A stretch of 64,000 nucleotides of DNA. Origin: Leucobacter rhizosphaerae (GTDB lineage: Bacteria; Actinomycetota; Actinomycetes; Actinomycetales; Microbacteriaceae). The notes beneath the pieces are model-generated. The model saw only the letters and a list, made by a program, of their open reading frames with translations, was not told where the DNA came from and ran no database searches. The stretch is taken from contig NZ_CP095043.1 of the NCBI RefSeq assembly GCF_022919175.1, positions 62,001 through 126,000 of the forward strand. Reading direction: 5' to 3'. Position 1 is the stretch's first letter. Every line of letters begins with the position of its first letter. Below are positions 25,121 through 34,907 of this stretch, piece after piece. A program made the position numbers and the translations under genes.

Positions 25121-26815
25121 ATGGCAGAGATCGACATCAAGCCGCGTAGTCGCGACGTCACCGACGGGATCGAGAAGGCCGCTGCGCGCGGCATGCTCCG
25201 TGCAGTGGGCATGGGAGATGAGGACTGGGACAAGCCCCAGATCGGCATCGCCAGCTCCTGGAACGAGATCACCCCCTGCAACCTGAGCCTGGACCGGCTC
25301 GCGCAGGGCGCGAAAGAGGGCGTGCACTCGGGCGGCGGGTACCCGCTCCAGTTCGGCACCGTCTCCGTCTCCGACGGCATCTCGATGGGTCACGAGGGCA
25401 TGCACTTCTCGCTCGTCTCCCGCGAGGTCATCGCCGACTCCGTCGAGACGGTCATGATGGCCGAGCGGCTCGACGGCTCCGTGCTGCTCGCCGGCTGCGA
25501 CAAGTCGCTCCCCGGCATGCTCATGGCCGCGGCCCGACTCGATCTCGCGTCCGTCTTCCTGTACGCCGGATCGATCGCACCCGGCTGGGTGAAGCTCACC
25601 GATGGCACCGAGAAGCAGGTCACCATCATCGACGCCTTCGAGGCGGTCGGCGCGTGCAAGGCCGGCACCATGAGCGAGGAGGATCTGAAGCGCATCGAGT
25701 GCGCGATCGCTCCCGGTGAGGGCGCCTGCGGCGGCATGTACACCGCGAACACCATGGCGTCGATCGCCGAGGCGCTCGGCATGAGCCTGCCCGGCTCGGC
25801 CGCACCGCCCAGCGCCGACCGCCGTCGCGACTACTTCGCCCATCGCTCCGGCGAGGCCGTCGTCAACATGCTCCGCCTCGGCATCACCGCCCGCGACATC
25901 ATGACCCGCAAGGCGTTCGAGAACGCGATCGCGCTGCTCATGGCCTACGGCGGATCGACGAACGCCGTGCTGCACCTGCTCGCGATCGCTCGCGAGGCCG
26001 AGGTCGACCTCACGCTCGAGGACTTCAACCGCATCGGCGCGAAGGTGCCCCATCTCGCCGACATGAAGCCGTTCGGCAAGTACGTGATGGCCGACATCGA
26101 CCGCCACGGCGGTGTGCCCGTCGTGCTGAAGGCGCTGCTCGACGCAGGCCTCCTGCACGGCGACGTCATGACCGTCACCGGCAAGACCATGGCCGAGAAC
26201 CTGGCCGAGCTGAACCCCGACCCGCTCGACGGCGACGTGGTGCACACGCTCGATGATCCGATCCACGCCACGGGCGGCCTGACGATCCTCCACGGCACGC
26301 TGGCGCCCGAGGGCGCCGTCGTGAAGACCGCGGGCTTCGACGCCGAGCTCTTTGAAGGCCCTGCGCGGGTGTTCGAGCGCGAGCGGGCGGCGATGGACGC
26401 GCTGACCGAGGGCAAGATCGGCAAGGGCGACATCGTCGTGATCCGGTACGAGGGTCCGAAGGGAGGACCGGGAATGCGCGAGATGCTCGCGATCACCGCC
26501 GCCATCAAGGGCGCAGGGCTCGGAAAAGATGTACTACTATTGACGGACGGACGATTCTCAGGCGGCACAACCGGCCTGTGCATCGGCCACATTGCCCCCG
26601 AGGCCACCGATGGCGGTCCGGTGGCTCTGGTGCGCGACGGTGACCTGATTCGGGTTGATATCGCCTCCCAAACGCTCGATCTGCTGGTAGACCCCGCCGA
26701 GCTCGCGGCCCGTCGAGAATCCTGGGCCCCGCTTCCCCCGCGCTACACGCGCGGCGTGTTGGCAAAGTACGCCAAGCTCGTCCGCTCCGCCTCCGAGGGC
26801 GCGATCACGGGCTAG
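25121..26815 (+). CDS. ilvD: Dihydroxy-acid dehydratase
   Basis: A 564-residue iron-sulfur enzyme dehydrating 2,3-dihydroxy-isovalerate and -methylvalerate in valine, isoleucine and leucine synthesis. The cluster-binding cysteines are in [10 protein letters not shown] near residue 127 and [13 protein letters not shown] near 200; the C-terminal [16 protein letters not shown] near 475 is the catalytic segment. It starts the branched-chain cluster, 82 bp before ilvB. Codons 26522-26560 are strikingly unlike the rest (AAA, GTA, CTA, CTA, TTG, CGA, TCA), discussed under findings. Confidence 0.95.
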   Translation: MAEIDIKPRSRDVTDGIEKAAARGMLRAVGMGDEDWDKPQIGIASSWNEITPCNLSLDRLAQGAKEGVHSGGGYPLQFGTVSVSDGISMGHEGMHFSLVSREVIADSVETVMMAERLDGSVLLAGCDKSLPGMLMAAARLDLASVFLYAGSIAPGWVKLTDGTEKQVTIIDAFEAVGACKAGTMSEEDLKRIECAIAPGEGACGGMYTANTMASIAEALGMSLPGSAAPPSADRRRDYFAHRSGEAVVNMLRLGITARDIMTRKAFENAIALLMAYGGSTNAVLHLLAIAREAEVDLTLEDFNRIGAKVPHLADMKPFGKYVMADIDRHGGVPVVLKALLDAGLLHGDVMTVTGKTMAENLAELNPDPLDGDVVHTLDDPIHATGGLTILHGTLAPEGAVVKTAGFDAELFEGPARVFERERAAMDALTEGKIGKGDIVVIRYEGPKGGPGMREMLAITAAIKGAGLGKDVLLLTDGRFSGGTTGLCIGHIAPEATDGGPVALVRDGDLIRVDIASQTLDLLVDPAELAARRESWAPLPPRYTRGVLAKYAKLVRSASEGAITG

Positions 26816-26816
26816 T

Positions 26817-26838
26817 CCTGTTGCGCCTGCGCAGCAGG
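26817..26838 (+). terminator. Hairpin between ilvD and ilvB
   Basis: CCTGTTGCGC and GCGCAGCAGG pair (10 bp with one G-U, 2-nt turn) two bases after the ilvD stop. Without a U-run it is more likely an intercistronic stabiliser or partial terminator. Confidence 0.4.
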
Positions 26839-26897
26839 CCCCTGGTGTTGCCACGCCGCGGCGTGAACCGCCCCATCCTCAACTGAGAAAGCCAGAC

Positions 26898-28700
26898 ATG
26901 ACCTCGGAATCGAGTGCAGTGCCAGTTCAATCAACAGCCGCCGAACCGCGTGGGGAGCGGATGACCGGTGCCCAGGCGGTCGTCCGCAGCCTTGAGGCGC
27001 TCGGTGTCACCGACGTCTTCGGGCTTCCCGGCGGCGCCGTGCTGCCGCTCTACGACGCGCTCATGGACGCGTCGGATCTTCACCACGTCCTGGTCCGCCA
27101 CGAGCAGGGCGGCGGGCACGCCGCCGAAGGCTTCGCGGCGGCCGGGGGCAAGGTCGGCGTCTGCATCGCCACCTCCGGCCCCGGAGCGACGAACCTCGTG
27201 ACGGCGATCGCCGACGCCTACATGGACTCGGTGCCGCTGCTCGCGATCACCGGCCAGGTGTTCTCGCACCTCATGGGTTCGGACGCGTTCCAGGAGGCCG
27301 ACATCGTGGGGATCACGATGCCGATCACGAAGCACTCCTTCCTGGTGACCCGCCCTGAGGAGGTGCCGGGCGCGATCGCCGCGGCCTACCACCTCGCCTC
27401 GACGGGGCGGCCGGGACCGGTGCTCGTCGATATCACGAAGGACGCCCAGGAGGGCCTCGTCGACTTCGTGTGGGATCCGCGGGTCGATCTCGCGGGGTAC
27501 CGCCCGATCACCAAGGCGAACAGCAAGCAGATCCAGGCGGCCGCCGACCTCATCTCGCAGGCGCAGCGACCGGTGTTCTACGTCGGCGGCGGTGTGGGCC
27601 GCGCCGGTGCCTCCGAGGAGCTGCTCCAGCTCGTCGAGCTCGTCGGCGCTCCCGTCGTGACCACCCTCATGGCGCGCGGTGTCTTCCCCGACTCGCACCC
27701 GCAGCACCTCGGTATGCCCGGCATGCACGGCACGGTGCCCGCGGTGCTCGCGCTGCAGGAGTCGGACCTGCTCATCACGCTCGGCGCGCGCTTCGACGAC
27801 CGCGTCACCGGCAAGGCGGCGCTGTTCGCCCCCGACGCCAAGGTGATCCACGCCGACATCGATCCGGCCGAGATCGGCAAGATCCGCGCGGCCGATGTGC
27901 CGATCGTGGGCGACGCCGCCGAGGTGATCGCGGACCTCATCGCCGCGGTCTCGACCGCGAAGGTGAGCCGCGAGTGCGCGATCATCTCGCCGTGGTGGGA
28001 GCGCCTGCACCTGCTGCAGGAGAAGTTCCCGCTCGGCTACCAGCCGACGAGCGACGGTCTCCTCTCCCCGCAGCACGTGATCCAGCGCATCGGTGAGCTC
28101 ACCGGCCCCGAGGGTGTCTACGCCGCGGGCGTCGGCCAGCACCAGATGTGGGCCGCCCAGTTCATCAAGTACGAGCGTCCGAACGCGTGGCTCAACTCGG
28201 GCGGTGCGGGCACCATGGGCTACGCGGTCCCCGCCGCGATGGGCGCCAAGGTCGCAGAACCGGACCGCGTCGTGTGGGCGATCGACGGCGACGGCTGCTT
28301 CCAGATGACGAACCAGGAGCTCGCCACCTGCGTGGTGAACAACATCCCGATCAAGGTCGCGATCATCAACAACTCGTCCCTCGGCATGGTGCGGCAGTGG
28401 CAGACCCTCATCTACGACGGTCGCTACTCGAATACCGAGCTGAACACGGGCCACGGGAGTGCGCGCATCCCCGACTTCGTGAAGCTCGGCGACGCCTACG
28501 GCTGCCTCGCGATCCGCGTCGAGCGCGAGGATCAGATCGATGACGCGATCCGCCTCGCCCTCGAGACGAACGACCGGCCCGTGGTCATCGACTTCGTCGT
28601 GAGCTCGGATGCGATGGTGTGGCCGATGGTCCGCCAGGGCACCTCGAACAGCGACATCCAGTACGCCCTTGAGCACGCCCCCGAGTGGGAGGAAGAGTAG
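26898..28700 (+). CDS. ilvB: Acetolactate synthase large subunit
   Basis: A 600-residue thiamine-diphosphate enzyme that condenses pyruvate with pyruvate or 2-oxobutyrate, the first common step of branched-chain amino-acid synthesis. [15 protein letters not shown] near residue 40, the catalytic Glu in [15 protein letters not shown] near 73, [10 protein letters not shown] near 133, and the ThDP motif [14 protein letters not shown] near 463 are present. Two bases separate it from ilvN, the regulatory subunit. An alternative start at MTGAQ (residue 22) would remove a poorly conserved N-terminus. Confidence 0.95.
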   Translation: MTSESSAVPVQSTAAEPRGERMTGAQAVVRSLEALGVTDVFGLPGGAVLPLYDALMDASDLHHVLVRHEQGGGHAAEGFAAAGGKVGVCIATSGPGATNLVTAIADAYMDSVPLLAITGQVFSHLMGSDAFQEADIVGITMPITKHSFLVTRPEEVPGAIAAAYHLASTGRPGPVLVDITKDAQEGLVDFVWDPRVDLAGYRPITKANSKQIQAAADLISQAQRPVFYVGGGVGRAGASEELLQLVELVGAPVVTTLMARGVFPDSHPQHLGMPGMHGTVPAVLALQESDLLITLGARFDDRVTGKAALFAPDAKVIHADIDPAEIGKIRAADVPIVGDAAEVIADLIAAVSTAKVSRECAIISPWWERLHLLQEKFPLGYQPTSDGLLSPQHVIQRIGELTGPEGVYAAGVGQHQMWAAQFIKYERPNAWLNSGGAGTMGYAVPAAMGAKVAEPDRVVWAIDGDGCFQMTNQELATCVVNNIPIKVAIINNSSLGMVRQWQTLIYDGRYSNTELNTGHGSARIPDFVKLGDAYGCLAIRVEREDQIDDAIRLALETNDRPVVIDFVVSSDAMVWPMVRQGTSNSDIQYALEHAPEWEEE

Positions 28701-28702
28701 AG

Positions 28703-29212
28703 ATGAGCCGTCACGTACTCAGCCTCCTCGTGGAGGACAAGCCGGGTCTGCTGACCCGCGTGGCCGGGCTGTTCGCCCGTCGTGGATTCAACATCGAGTC
28801 CCTCGCCGTCGGCCCGACCGAGATGCGCGGTCTGTCGCGGATCACGGTGGTCGTGGACGAGGACGAGACACTGCTCGAGCAGGTGACGAAGCAGCTCAAC
28901 AAGCTCGTCAACGTCATCAAGATCGTCGAGCTGGAGGAGTCCAGCTCGGTGCAGCGCGAGCACGTGCTCATCAAGGTCCGCGCCGACAACCAGACGCGCT
29001 CGCACGTGCTCGAGGCGGTCAACCTGTTCCGAGCCCGCGTCGTCGACGTGGTGCCCGACGCGCTCACCATCGAGGTGACGGGCGACACCGGCAAGATCGA
29101 CGCCTTCCTGAAGGTCCTCGAACCCTACGGGATCAAGGAGATCGCCCAGTCCGGGCTCATCGCGATGGGCCGCGGATCGAAGTCCATCACGGAGCGCGTC
29201 TTCAAGAACTAG
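28703..29212 (+). CDS. ilvN: Acetolactate synthase small (regulatory) subunit
   Basis: A 169-residue protein that activates the large subunit and confers valine feedback inhibition. An ACT domain covers roughly residues 4-75 (LSLLVEDKPGLLTRVAGLFARR, NIESLAVGPTE), followed by the C-terminal ALS_ss_C domain ending in SGLIAMGRGSK. The ribosome site GGGAGGAAGAG lies inside the end of ilvB. A short perfect hairpin follows the stop. Confidence 0.95.
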   Translation: MSRHVLSLLVEDKPGLLTRVAGLFARRGFNIESLAVGPTEMRGLSRITVVVDEDETLLEQVTKQLNKLVNVIKIVELEESSSVQREHVLIKVRADNQTRSHVLEAVNLFRARVVDVVPDALTIEVTGDTGKIDAFLKVLEPYGIKEIAQSGLIAMGRGSKSITERVFKN

Positions 29213-30334
<1,122 letters not shown>

Positions 30335-30350
30335 TCGGTTCGAACGCACG

Positions 30351-30380
30351 AAGGGCCCGGGGATCACTCCCCGGGCCCTT
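30351..30380. terminator. Terminator after ilvC
   Basis: AAGGGCCCGGGGA and TCCCCGGGCCCTT form a perfect 13-bp stem with a 4-nt loop, 17 bases after the ilvC stop. It is symmetrical enough to serve both converging genes. Confidence 0.75.
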
Positions 30381-30390
30381 CTGCGTGTTG

Positions 30391-30442
30391 GGTGTGCAGT
30401 TGCGCACGCGATTGCCCGGAAACGGGTGCGCAACTGCACACC
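30391..30442. repeat. 17-bp perfect inverted repeat in the ilvC/membrane-protein spacer
   Basis: GGTGTGCAGTTGCGCAC (30391-30407) recurs in exact inversion at 30426-30442, separated by 18 bp. It starts 11 bases after the ilvC terminator and ends 40 bases before the stop of the converging gene, so it is a second, larger dyad in the same spacer. No function is assigned. Confidence 0.8.
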
Positions 30443-30481
30443 GAATGCCGGGGTGCGGCTCAGTCGCGGCCGGGGGAGCCC

Positions 30482-31411
30482 TTACTCCGTGGTGACGTCG
30501 GTCGTGTCGTCGGTCGAACCTGTATCGGTCGAGTCGGTGTCGGTCGAGTCCGTCTCGGTCGTGCCGGCCGGAGCATCGTCCGCGGGGGCGTCCACGGTCT
30601 CGGCGACTGCCGCCACCTCCGCCTCGGTGTAGCCGCAGTAGTTCACCGCTTCGCTCTCCCAGCGCTTCGTGAGCCGGTCCTTGCCCGCCTCGTGCGCCGC
30701 GGCGACGGTGCCGCTATAGATCGTGCCGTCCTGCGACTCCTTGTTGACGTCCGGCACCGCCTCGCAGACGTGGAAGACGCCGCCGCTCTTCGTCCAGAAG
30801 ACGAGGTCCTCTCCGGTGAGCTGCTGCACGATGTTCGTCTCCTCGGCGTACTGCTCCTGCGAGGGTGACTGATACGAGATGCCGAACGCGGTGGCGATGA
30901 GCAGCACGACGATCCCGATCCCGCCGGCCACCGCCTTCTGCTTGCCATCCATGTTCTTGTTGAGGAAGATCAGGATGATGAGCGGCAGGAACGACACGAT
31001 CGCCATGATCGCGCCGAGCTGATTCTGCACGAAGAACCGCACCGTGTCGGCCTTCGACGCCGGATCGAGGCGATTCGCCTGCTTCCAGCAGAGCGATCCT
31101 GTGACCGACAGCGCACCGGTGACGACGATGGCGCCGATGAGCAGCCACATGTTGACCGGCACTTGCTTGAGGATCCAGAAGATCGCGAACGCCTGCACGC
31201 CGATGGCGAGCACCCACACGATCCAGGAGATCACGCGAAGGCGGGTGGCCTTGGCTTTCGCCTCCGGTTCCGGGGTCCAGACCGGGCCCGCGTCCTCCCC
31301 GGTGCTCCCGGCGGACCCTGCAGCGGATCCCGAGCGGGACGTCTGCTTCGTCGCCTTCGCGGGCTTCGGAGACTCGACGCGAACGACCTTCTTCTTCGGA
31401 GCTTCTGACAC
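30482..31411 (-). CDS. Four-span membrane protein with extracytoplasmic acidic tail, unknown function
   Basis: A 309-residue protein. A basic, Lys/Pro/Ala-rich cytosolic N-terminus (residues 1-55) is followed by spans near 58-82, 87-110, 130-150 and 158-178, then an outside domain with two Cys (FHVCEAV, NYCGYTEAE) that could form a disulphide, and a low-complexity tail of DST/TDT repeats ending in DVTTE. GTG start at 31411 with AAGG upstream; earlier in-frame ATGs would run through the divergent promoter. I do not recognise a family. The tail looks like a surface-exposed Ser/Thr/Asp linker. Confidence 0.7.
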   Translation of the reverse strand: MSEAPKKKVVRVESPKPAKATKQTSRSGSAAGSAGSTGEDAGPVWTPEPEAKAKATRLRVISWIVWVLAIGVQAFAIFWILKQVPVNMWLLIGAIVVTGALSVTGSLCWKQANRLDPASKADTVRFFVQNQLGAIMAIVSFLPLIILIFLNKNMDGKQKAVAGGIGIVVLLIATAFGISYQSPSQEQYAEETNIVQQLTGEDLVFWTKSGGVFHVCEAVPDVNKESQDGTIYSGTVAAAHEAGKDRLTKRWESEAVNYCGYTEAEVAAVAETVDAPADDAPAGTTETDSTDTDSTDTGSTDDTTDVTTE

Positions 31412-31539
31412 GCGCGGCTGCCTTCCCTTGGAGTGTCCCCGGAGCGTGGACGATGGCAACAGCTTAGTGGGGCCGGTCGGACGGGGTCCACGCACCGGCC
31501 GGCGGTCCCTCTCTCGGCTGCTCCGGAGGACGGCGTCGG

Positions 31540-31545
31540 TAGGCT
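31540..31545 (+). promoter_or_regulatory. -10 box of a leaderless promoter (31552 gene)
   Basis: TAGGCT with six bases to the ATG at 31552. Confidence 0.55.
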
Positions 31546-31551
31546 GGATCC

Positions 31552-32058
31552 ATGCGAAAGAAGACGGCGCGGGAGGCGCGCGACAGTGCCCTCGCCAGCG
31601 GGTGGCGGGTCGAAGCGGGGGAGGATCCGATCGCGGACGCACCGCATCAGCCGGTGGGCGCGGGCGCGGCGAAGCGCGAGGATCCGGCGTCGCCCGAGGG
31701 CTCGGACGGGGTCGAAACCGCAGCGGTCGAGCCGACTGAGGGATCCCCGGCGATCAGCAACGGCGCGCTCGTGGCGCTCGGCGTCTTCGGGGGGCTGTAC
31801 CTTCTCTATACCTGGGGTTGGTTCATCGTGGCCCAGGCCTACTCCGAGGTCAATGCCTACGCCGCTGCGGGAAGCGGATCACTCGGCGGGGCGCTCCAGC
31901 AGATCGTGTTCTGGGCGGCACCGCTGGCTCCGGCGCTCTGGTTCTTCGTCGCGCTGGTCGTGAGTCGCGGCGGTCGCACGAAGCGTCTCGCGCTGGTGCT
32001 GTTCATCGGAGCGATCGTGCTGATCCCGCTCCCCATGCTGATCGCCCGGGGAGGCTGA
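31552..32058 (+). CDS. Three-span membrane protein, unknown function
   Basis: A 168-residue protein with a charged 65-residue cytosolic N-terminus and spans at about 70-92 (GALVALGVFGGLYLLYTWGWF), 112-134 and 142-162. No family recognised. It is divergent from the membrane protein ending at 30482 and is followed two bases later by another small membrane protein in the same operon, so the two probably form a unit. Confidence 0.7.
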   Translation: MRKKTAREARDSALASGWRVEAGEDPIADAPHQPVGAGAAKREDPASPEGSDGVETAAVEPTEGSPAISNGALVALGVFGGLYLLYTWGWFIVAQAYSEVNAYAAAGSGSLGGALQQIVFWAAPLAPALWFFVALVVSRGGRTKRLALVLFIGAIVLIPLPMLIARGG

Positions 32059-32060
32059 CC

Positions 32061-32381
32061 GTGGTGAGAATCGTGAGCGCCTGGATCGCAGGCGTGCTGC
32101 TCGGCGCGCTGTACCTGTACGCGGCCGTCGCGGCCGTCGGCAACGTGCTCGGCATGATCGGACTGGCGGGAGCTCTCGGCACCGGGCTGAGCGCCACCGG
32201 ATGGCTGTGGCTCGTGCTCGGCGTGCTGATCCCGCTGGTCGTCTTCGGCCTCGCGCTGTGGCTCGGTCGTCGCCGCACGGCCTGGACCCGGATCCTGCTG
32301 CTCGCAGCCGGGATTGCCGTCGTCGCAGCGTTGCAGATCGACGTGATGCACGTGATCCCCGAATCGTCATATTTCGCGTAG
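32061..32381 (+). CDS. Small three-span membrane protein, unknown function
   Basis: A 106-residue hydrophobic protein with spans at about 4-28, 38-62 and 70-90 and little outside them. GTG at 32061 has GGGGAGG six bases upstream; the next codon is also GTG. It directly follows the 168-residue membrane protein. The two could form a complex; no family is recognised and no enzyme motif is visible. Confidence 0.65.
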   Translation: MVRIVSAWIAGVLLGALYLYAAVAAVGNVLGMIGLAGALGTGLSATGWLWLVLGVLIPLVVFGLALWLGRRRTAWTRILLLAAGIAVVAALQIDVMHVIPESSYFA

Positions 32382-32407
32382 CGCGCGAGGCGTCGCTCGA
32401 GCGGCGA

Positions 32408-32413
32408 TAGACT
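32408..32413 (+). promoter_or_regulatory. -10 box of the serA promoter
   Basis: TAGACT preceded by GA, about 62 bases before the ATG at 32476, giving a leadered mRNA with GAAGGA ribosome site. Confidence 0.45.
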
Positions 32414-32475
32414 GGTGACCTGCGTGCCTACGGCGCGTGAATGTTTCTGTCGCTGAGCCCCGAAGGAACCGTCTG

Positions 32476-34068
32476 ATGCCTGCGCCGGTCGTGCTGATCG
32501 CCGAACAACTGTCTCCCGCAACGATCGCCGCTCTCGGCCCCGACTTCGAGGTGGTGAACGTCGACGGCACCGACCGCGACGCACTGCGCTCGGCGTTGCA
32601 GGGTGCCGATGCGGTGCTCGTGCGATCCGCCACCCAGATCGACGCGGAGGCGCTCAGCTGGGCCCCGCGTCTCAAGATCGTCGCGCGTGCCGGCGTCGGC
32701 CTCGACAACGTCGACATCAAGGCGGCCACGCAGGCCGGCGTCATGGTCGTGAACGCGCCGACCTCGAACATCATCAGTGCCGCCGAACTGACGGTCGCGC
32801 ACATCCTCGGGCTCGCCCGGCACCTGCCGCGCGCGCACGCCTCGCTGTCGGCGGGGGACTGGAAGCGCTCCTCCTTCACCGGCATCGAGCTGTACGAGAA
32901 GACCGTCGGCATCATCGGGCTCGGCCGCATCGGCGCACTGGTCGCCGAGCGCCTCCGCGGCTTCGGGGTCGAGCTCATCGCATTCGACCCCTACGTCACG
33001 GCTGCTCGCGCGCAGCAGCTCGGCGTGCAGCTGGTCTCGCTCGAGGAGCTCGTCGCGCAGGCCGACTTCCTCACGATCCACATGCCACGCACGCCGGAGA
33101 CCCTCGGCATGATCGGCGCGGAGCAGCTCCGCGCGATGAAGTCGACCGCCTACGTGGTGAACGTCGCGCGCGGCGGCCTGATCGATGAGGCCGCGCTCGC
33201 CGAGGCGCTGGCCGCCGGTGAGATCGCCGGGGCGGCGCTCGACGTCTTCGTGCAGGAGCCGCCGGCCGATACGTCGCTCACGGGCCTGCCCACCGTCAAC
33301 GTCACGCCGCACCTCGGCGCCTCGACGGAGGAGGCCCAGGAGAAGGCGGGAGTGTCGGTCGCGAAGTCCGTCCGCCTCGCACTCGCGGGCGATCTCGTGC
33401 CCGACGCCGTCAACGTCGCGGGCGGTGTCATCGACGAGTACGTGCGTCCGGGGCTGCCGCTCACCGAGAAGCTCGGCCAGGTCTTCGCGGGCCTGTCGAA
33501 CGGCGCGATCGCCTCGCTCGACATCGAGGTGCACGGCGAGCTCGCCGAGCGCAACGTCGAGGCCCTCCGTCTCGCCGCGCTCAAGGGCGTGTTCTCGAAG
33601 GTCGTGAGCGATCCCGTCTCCTACGTCAACGCTCCGCTCCTCGCCGAGCAGCGCAACGTCGAGGTGCGCTTCACCACCGACACCGTGGCGGAGAGCTACC
33701 GCAACGTCATCACACTGCGCGGCGCACTGACCGACGGCACCCAGGTCTCCGTCTCGGGCACCCTCACCGGACCGAAGCAGATCGAGAAGATCGTGGAGGT
33801 CAACGGCTACGAGGTCGAGCTGCCGATCCCGGAGCACCTCATCGTCTTCAGCTACACGGACCGGCCCGGGATTGTCGCGAGCTACGGCAAGCTGCTCGGT
33901 GACGCGGGCGTGAACATCGCCGGTCTGCAGATCGCGCGCGACGAGAAGAAGGGCACCGCGCTCTCGGTGCTCTCGGTCGACGGCCCGGTCGCCGACGACA
34001 TCATCAACGCGCTCGGCGAGGCCATCGGGGCCGAGGGACTGAGCCGGATCGAGATCGACGCGCTGTAA
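32476..34068 (+). CDS. serA: D-3-phosphoglycerate dehydrogenase (long, ACT-containing type)
   Basis: A 530-residue enzyme catalysing the first step of serine synthesis from 3-phosphoglycerate. The substrate domain is followed by the NAD motif GIIGLGRIG near residue 147, the catalytic Arg/Glu segments and NVARGGLIDE near 234, the intervening regulatory domain (about 315-450), and a C-terminal ACT domain (IVFSYTDRPGIVASYGKLL near 455). This long form, as in mycobacteria, is serine-inhibited. ATG at 32476 follows GAAGGA; a strong terminator lies 12 bases past the stop. Confidence 0.95.
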   Translation: MPAPVVLIAEQLSPATIAALGPDFEVVNVDGTDRDALRSALQGADAVLVRSATQIDAEALSWAPRLKIVARAGVGLDNVDIKAATQAGVMVVNAPTSNIISAAELTVAHILGLARHLPRAHASLSAGDWKRSSFTGIELYEKTVGIIGLGRIGALVAERLRGFGVELIAFDPYVTAARAQQLGVQLVSLEELVAQADFLTIHMPRTPETLGMIGAEQLRAMKSTAYVVNVARGGLIDEAALAEALAAGEIAGAALDVFVQEPPADTSLTGLPTVNVTPHLGASTEEAQEKAGVSVAKSVRLALAGDLVPDAVNVAGGVIDEYVRPGLPLTEKLGQVFAGLSNGAIASLDIEVHGELAERNVEALRLAALKGVFSKVVSDPVSYVNAPLLAEQRNVEVRFTTDTVAESYRNVITLRGALTDGTQVSVSGTLTGPKQIEKIVEVNGYEVELPIPEHLIVFSYTDRPGIVASYGKLLGDAGVNIAGLQIARDEKKGTALSVLSVDGPVADDIINALGEAIGAEGLSRIEIDAL

Positions 34069-34080
34069 CCCGCTCGACCG

Positions 34081-34120
34081 CCGCAGCGGCCTCGCACCGG
34101 ATCGGTGGGGGCCGCTGCGG
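34081..34120 (+). terminator. Terminator after serA
   Basis: CCGCAGCGGCC and GGCCGCTGCGG form a perfect 11-bp stem with an 18-nt loop that itself contains ACCGGATCGGT. Confidence 0.7.
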
Positions 34121-34169
34121 CGTATCGGGGGTGTGGTCTGCCGGGGTGTTGTGTGTGGGCGGCAGCGGG

Positions 34170-34175
34170 TAGCCT
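34170..34175 (+). promoter_or_regulatory. -10 box of a leaderless promoter (SRPBCC gene)
   Basis: TAGCCT with seven bases to the ATG at 34183. Confidence 0.55.
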
Positions 34176-34182
34176 GGGCGCC

Positions 34183-34665
34183 ATGAGTCGCACCGAAGCC
34201 CTCTCCGAACTGCAGTTCACGGTGTCCGGGTTCATCGCCCGCCCGCCCGCCGAGGTGTTCGAGGCCGTCGCGGATCCCGCGCAGCTGAGCCGGTACTTCA
34301 CCACCGGTGGCGCCGAGGGGCGTCTCGAGGCCGGTGCGGACGTCCAGTGGGACTTCGCCGACTTCCCGGGGGCGTTTCCGGTTGAGGTCGTCGCCGTCAC
34401 GGCTCCGGCGCGCATCGTGATCCGCTGGGACGGGGACACCTCGACAATTCTCAACGGCGCCGAGCGCACGGAGGTGGAGTTCGTGTTCCGCGCCGTCGAC
34501 GGCGGTGCGCGGACCGAGGTGAAGATCTCCGAGCGATCCTGGCGCCCGACGGTGGGCGGAGCGGAGGCCGCCTTCGGCAACTGCATGGGCTGGACCGGGA
34601 TGCTGGCCGCTATGAAGGCCTGGCTCGAGCACGGGATCGTGCTGCGCGACGGGTTCTACGCCTAG
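34183..34665 (+). CDS. SRPBCC / AHSA1-like domain protein
   Basis: A 160-residue helix-grip protein of the Bet v1/START superfamily. FIARPPAEVFEAVADPAQLSRYF near residues 17-40 and the C-terminal GWTGMLAAMKAWLEHG are typical of the AHSA1 (DUF1801-unrelated) subgroup. These small cytosolic proteins bind hydrophobic ligands or act as stress-linked accessory proteins; the specific role is unknown. It is a lone gene between serA and pnp with a predicted leaderless start. Confidence 0.75.
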   Translation: MSRTEALSELQFTVSGFIARPPAEVFEAVADPAQLSRYFTTGGAEGRLEAGADVQWDFADFPGAFPVEVVAVTAPARIVIRWDGDTSTILNGAERTEVEFVFRAVDGGARTEVKISERSWRPTVGGAEAAFGNCMGWTGMLAAMKAWLEHGIVLRDGFYA

Positions 34666-34701
34666 CCCCGTGCGCTCCTGGGCTGTCAGGGGCCGCGGTG
34701 C

Positions 34702-34729
34702 TATCCTGATCGGGTGGGCGACTGCCCAC
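34702..34729 (+). promoter_or_regulatory. pnp promoter with hairpin at the mRNA 5' end
   Basis: TATCCT (34702-34707) puts transcription start near 34714, exactly where a perfect hairpin GTGGGC-GACT-GCCCAC (34714-34729) begins. The remaining leader to 34907 is about 180 bases and holds another short stem (CTGCGG/CCGCAG). A long structured leader fits the known RNase-dependent autocontrol of pnp in other bacteria; here it is inference. Confidence 0.5.
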
Positions 34730-34907
34730 ACCCCAAGAGGAACCGAGCACGTCGACTGGCGGGCTGGTCTTCGGTGGTGGATCCCTCTCCCGATCATGCG
34801 CACTCGAGCCGTGATCTGCAGGGTGGCCTTCTACTGTTGATCAGCGCCTGCGGTCGCCGCAGCGTCCTAGGCTGCCGGTCGCGCGCTCACGTATGTGAGG
34901 AGAACCC

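Noticed and set aside
26816-26897. Leader-peptide attenuator before ilvB
   Set aside because: The gap is 82 bp and has no short frame rich in Val, Leu or Ile codons, only one simple hairpin.
32428-34803. Long minus-strand frames opposite serA, and opposite pnp and the M16 peptidase further right
   Set aside because: Low-complexity His/Arg/Glu composition and no start signals; shadows of real genes.
34666-34907. rpsO or another small gene upstream of pnp
   Set aside because: No frame encodes an S15-like protein; the region reads as promoter and leader.
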